NCBI GenBank assembly: GCA_002479035.1
Contig: DLLA01000178.1
Coordinates: 1 to 7,555, forward strand
Direction of reading: 5' to 3'
DNA length: 7,555 bases
From: Bacteroidales bacterium UBA7574
GTDB lineage: Bacteria; Bacteroidota; Bacteroidia; Bacteroidales; Paludibacteraceae
A model generated the notes under the pieces. That model made no database searches. It was not told where the DNA came from and saw only the letters and a list, made by a program, of their open reading frames with translations. Numbering within the stretch: the stretch's first letter is position 1; each line of letters opens with the position of its first letter. Below are positions 5,938-7,555 of the stretch, piece after piece. A program made the translations under genes and the position numbers.

Positions 5938-7246
5938 CCGTTGGCAACACATACGCGACTTCATTCAGTACGACCTGTGGCGGCACAGCCGTACTGATTT
6001 CAGCGACCGTCACAAGCGTGTGCGGTACAAACTGTTGCAGACCATCATACTGGTTGTCAGAGGGTTCCGCGACAAGGACCTCAACGTCCGCGCCAACGCC
6101 CTCACCTACTCGCTGCTGTTTGCCATAGTGCCTATCATCGCTGTCACGCTTGCCATCGCACGCGGTTTCGGCTTCGAGCAGGTGATTGAAATGAAACTCA
6201 ACGAGTCCTTCCTGGGTGAGACCAACCTCGTCCCGACCATCATGGAGTGGGTGGACCGCTACCTCCAGACCGCGCAGGGTGGGGTGTTCCTGGGCATCGG
6301 ACTGATAGTGCTGCTCTGGGCGGTCTATTCGTTCTTCCGCATGGTGGAGACGTCCTTCAACGGCATCTGGAACGTGCGCCAGTCGCGCTCTTTCGGACGG
6401 CAGTTCGCCAACTATCTCGCCATCCTTTTCCTTGTCCCCGTGCTGATTATCGTTACTTCGGGTCTGTCTATCTTGCTGGGTTCGGCAGCATCCAACCCGC
6501 TGATACAGGCGATAGAACCCCTCCGCCGCTGGACGCTCCGCATACTCCCGTTCATTGTGGCATCGGGCATCTTCACATGGATGTACACCGCCATTCCGAA
6601 CACCAAAGTGCGGTTCGTGGCTGCGGTAGTGCCAGGCGTGCTGGTCGGCGTGCTGTTCCAACTCATACAGATGCTCAGCACCTACCTCATGATGTTCTTC
6701 ACCCGCACCAGCGTCGTCTATGGTGCCTTTGCGGCTATCCCGTTGGTTCTTATATGGTTACACATCAGTTGCCTGCTCCTTATCGTGGGCGCGGAACTGG
6801 GTTTCGCTATCCAGAACAACGAGATGTTTGCCTACGAGCGCGACCTGCAGCACATGTCCCGCCGCTACAAGGACTATGTCATGCTCTACCTGCTGACCAT
6901 CATCATTCGCCGTTTCGAGCAGGACGAGGTGCCCCTCACGGCGCACGAACTGGCGCAGCAGAACCAACTCCCAATCCGCTTGGTGCAGCAACTGCTCTCC
7001 CGCCTTGAGGAGACGCATATCGTCCGTGAGGTCTATGTCGAGGACAAGGAGGACACCACCTACGTCCCCGCACTCGACACCCGCCGCATCACCGTCGGCA
7101 TGGTGCTTGACCGCATATCCGCACAGGGCACCGAGCAGTTCCTCCGCAACACGCCCCCCGAGATGCAGCACTTCTGGGACCGCTATACCCGCATTGTCCT
7201 CTCCCATCCCTCCCTCGACCACGTCCTCGTCTCCGAACTGGGCTGA
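5930..7246 (+). CDS. YihY/BrkB-family inner-membrane protein with C-terminal winged-helix-like domain
   Basis: The product has 438 residues. Six hydrophobic segments lie at about 55-77, 115-138, 160-184, 204-221, 230-256 and 268-293. Family landmarks are ANALTYSLLFAIVP (56-69), SFNGIWNV (142-149), and VVYGAFAAIPLVLIWLHIS...GAELGFA (262-293). Members were once called ribonuclease BN; that assignment is obsolete and the function is unknown, perhaps transport or envelope related. Residues about 312-400 are not membrane: a helix-turn-helix-like LTAHELAQQNQLPIRLVQQL, then LSRLEETHIV, a charged turn (VYVEDKEDTTYV) and ITVGMVLDRI, together like a winged helix. The start is GTG 5930. An in-frame stop at 5918-5920 rules out upstream starts, and the next in-frame ATG is at residue 88, inside the family domain. 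The GTG overlaps the protease stop, suggesting translational coupling. Confidence 0.92.
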   Translation: MSNRWQHIRDFIQYDLWRHSRTDFSDRHKRVRYKLLQTIILVVRGFRDKDLNVRANALTYSLLFAIVPIIAVTLAIARGFGFEQVIEMKLNESFLGETNLVPTIMEWVDRYLQTAQGGVFLGIGLIVLLWAVYSFFRMVETSFNGIWNVRQSRSFGRQFANYLAILFLVPVLIIVTSGLSILLGSAASNPLIQAIEPLRRWTLRILPFIVASGIFTWMYTAIPNTKVRFVAAVVPGVLVGVLFQLIQMLSTYLMMFFTRTSVVYGAFAAIPLVLIWLHISCLLLIVGAELGFAIQNNEMFAYERDLQHMSRRYKDYVMLYLLTIIIRRFEQDEVPLTAHELAQQNQLPIRLVQQLLSRLEETHIVREVYVEDKEDTTYVPALDTRRITVGMVLDRISAQGTEQFLRNTPPEMQHFWDRYTRIVLSHPSLDHVLVSELG

Positions 7247-7287
7247 CTTCCCCATCGCCTTCCCGTGGGCATACCATCCCTGCTTTT

Positions 7288-7299
7288 CAGGCATGCCTG
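7288..7299. other. 12-bp perfect palindrome
   Basis: caggcatgcctg reads the same on both strands, 41 nt after the YihY stop. A looser pairing of gggcat (7267-7272) with atgcct (7293-7298) can form a longer hairpin, but no T-run follows. It could be a weak 3'-end structure. Confidence 0.3.
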
Positions 7300-7323
7300 T
7301 CTTCCCTCTTAATCATGCTATGC

Positions 7324-7370
7324 TTAATTCTTAATTTTTAATTCTTAATTAGAACGTAAGTTCTTAATTC
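7324..7370. repeat. TTAATTCTTAATT short repeats
   Basis: The 13-mer ttaattcttaatt occurs at 7324-7336 and 7338-7350, and a third partial copy (ttcttaatt) at 7361-7369. Between them agaac-gtaa-gttct (7351-7364) is a small inverted repeat. Low-complexity filler of this kind is frequent between Bacteroidales genes, from memory. No function is assigned. Confidence 0.6.
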
Positions 7371-7417
7371 TTTCGCTGTATTTTCCTCGACTTAACCTTG
7401 AACTGTTGTTGAACGTT

Positions 7418-7450
7418 TAGTATGTGATTAGTATGTGATTAGTATGTGAT
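7418..7450. repeat. Three perfect tandem copies of an 11-bp unit
   Basis: tagtatgtgat is repeated without a mismatch at 7418-7428, 7429-7439 and 7440-7450. The period is close to one helical turn, so each copy faces the same way. Iteron-like or operator-like binding, or simple slippage expansion, are all possible. Confidence 0.9.
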
Positions 7451-7475
7451 TCAAGCAACCATTTTAGGACGATAA

Positions 7476-7492
7476 AGCAGGCTTATCCTGCT
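7476..7492. other. Small hairpin
   Basis: agcagg, cttat, cctgct form a 6-bp perfect stem with a 5-nt loop. On the minus strand it is followed by only a short TTTAT, so it could be a weak terminator for a gene ending at 7503 on that strand. An overlapping gataa/ttatc pairing competes with it. Confidence 0.3.
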
Positions 7493-7502
7493 GTGTTCGT
7501 AA

Positions 7503-7555
7503 TTATATATTCATCTTTTTTGGACTAATAGATATTTCTTGTACCTGAAATAGGG
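7503..7555 (-). CDS. Possible 3' end of a minus-strand gene (partial)
   Basis: On the minus strand one frame is open from the window edge for 16 codons, reading LFQVQEISISPKKMNI, then TAA (complement of 7503-7505). A hairpin lies 10 nt beyond the stop. If real, the gene converges on the YihY operon. A stretch this short stays open by chance roughly four times in ten, so support is weak and no product can be named. Confidence 0.18.
   Translation of the reverse strand, partial: LFQVQEISISPKKMNI

Larger units (their letters stand above)
7247..7502. other. AT-rich non-coding region after the operon
   Basis: No gene is seen. The stretch carries a 12-bp palindrome, repeated TTCTTAATT motifs, a triple 11-bp tandem repeat and a small hairpin, each listed separately. 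No textbook intrinsic terminator (strong stem plus T-run) was found for the protease/YihY operon. Confidence 0.6.

Noticed and set aside
5903..6661. 252-codon minus-strand open frame over the YihY gene, and the 253-codon +1-shifted frame at 6247-7008
   Set aside because: Both overlap a well-supported membrane protein and have no recognisable domains.

Overview
The window looks like chromosomal DNA of a Bacteroidales bacterium (Prevotella/Bacteroides-like). The grounds are a Bacteroidota-type promoter (TTTG, 20-nt spacer, TATTTTTG), A-rich leaders with little Shine-Dalgarno signal, a BspA-type leucine-rich-repeat surface protein with a Bacteroidota C-terminal tail, and AT-rich intergenic filler of the TTAATTCTTAATT type. 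All confident genes lie on the + strand. No rRNA, convincing tRNA, insertion sequence, phage gene or CRISPR array was seen.

Left, AT-rich part (1-3411). A two-pass membrane protein of unknown function (4-741) sits 11 nt before a secreted BspA-like LRR protein (753-2840), so the two are probably co-transcribed. The LRR gene is interrupted by a TGA at 2838-2840. The same frame continues to 3272 with a FnIII-like domain and a C-terminal tail, and a tryptophan (TGG) would be expected exactly at the TGA. The gene is therefore best read as an 839-codon gene broken by one G-to-A change, or leaky at that codon. The unit ends in a run of hairpins closed by a good intrinsic terminator (3382-3411).

Middle (3412-3826). 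This is non-coding DNA with a GC-rich hairpin, a strongly T/G-skewed stretch, small repeats, and a well-formed promoter for the next operon.

Right, GC-rich part (3827-7246). A compact operon encodes a dCMP deaminase (3827-4255), an inner-membrane S41/CtpA-type PDZ protease with an intact Ser-Lys-Gln catalytic set (4300-5937), and a YihY/BrkB-family six-pass membrane protein with an added cytoplasmic winged-helix-like domain (5930-7246, GTG start, 8-nt overlap with the protease gene). The roles are dUMP supply for dTTP synthesis, periplasmic proteolysis, and an unknown envelope function. Their linkage looks like housekeeping organisation rather than one pathway.

Right end (7247-7555). This is AT-rich intergenic DNA with repeated TTCTTAATT motifs, three perfect tandem copies of an 11-bp unit, a small hairpin, and possibly the last few codons of a minus-strand gene running off the window. 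Hand counts of 60-nt blocks give mostly 33-38% G+C (one block 47%) up to the TGA, and 50-63% after it. The boundary between the two compositions falls inside the interrupted surface-protein gene.
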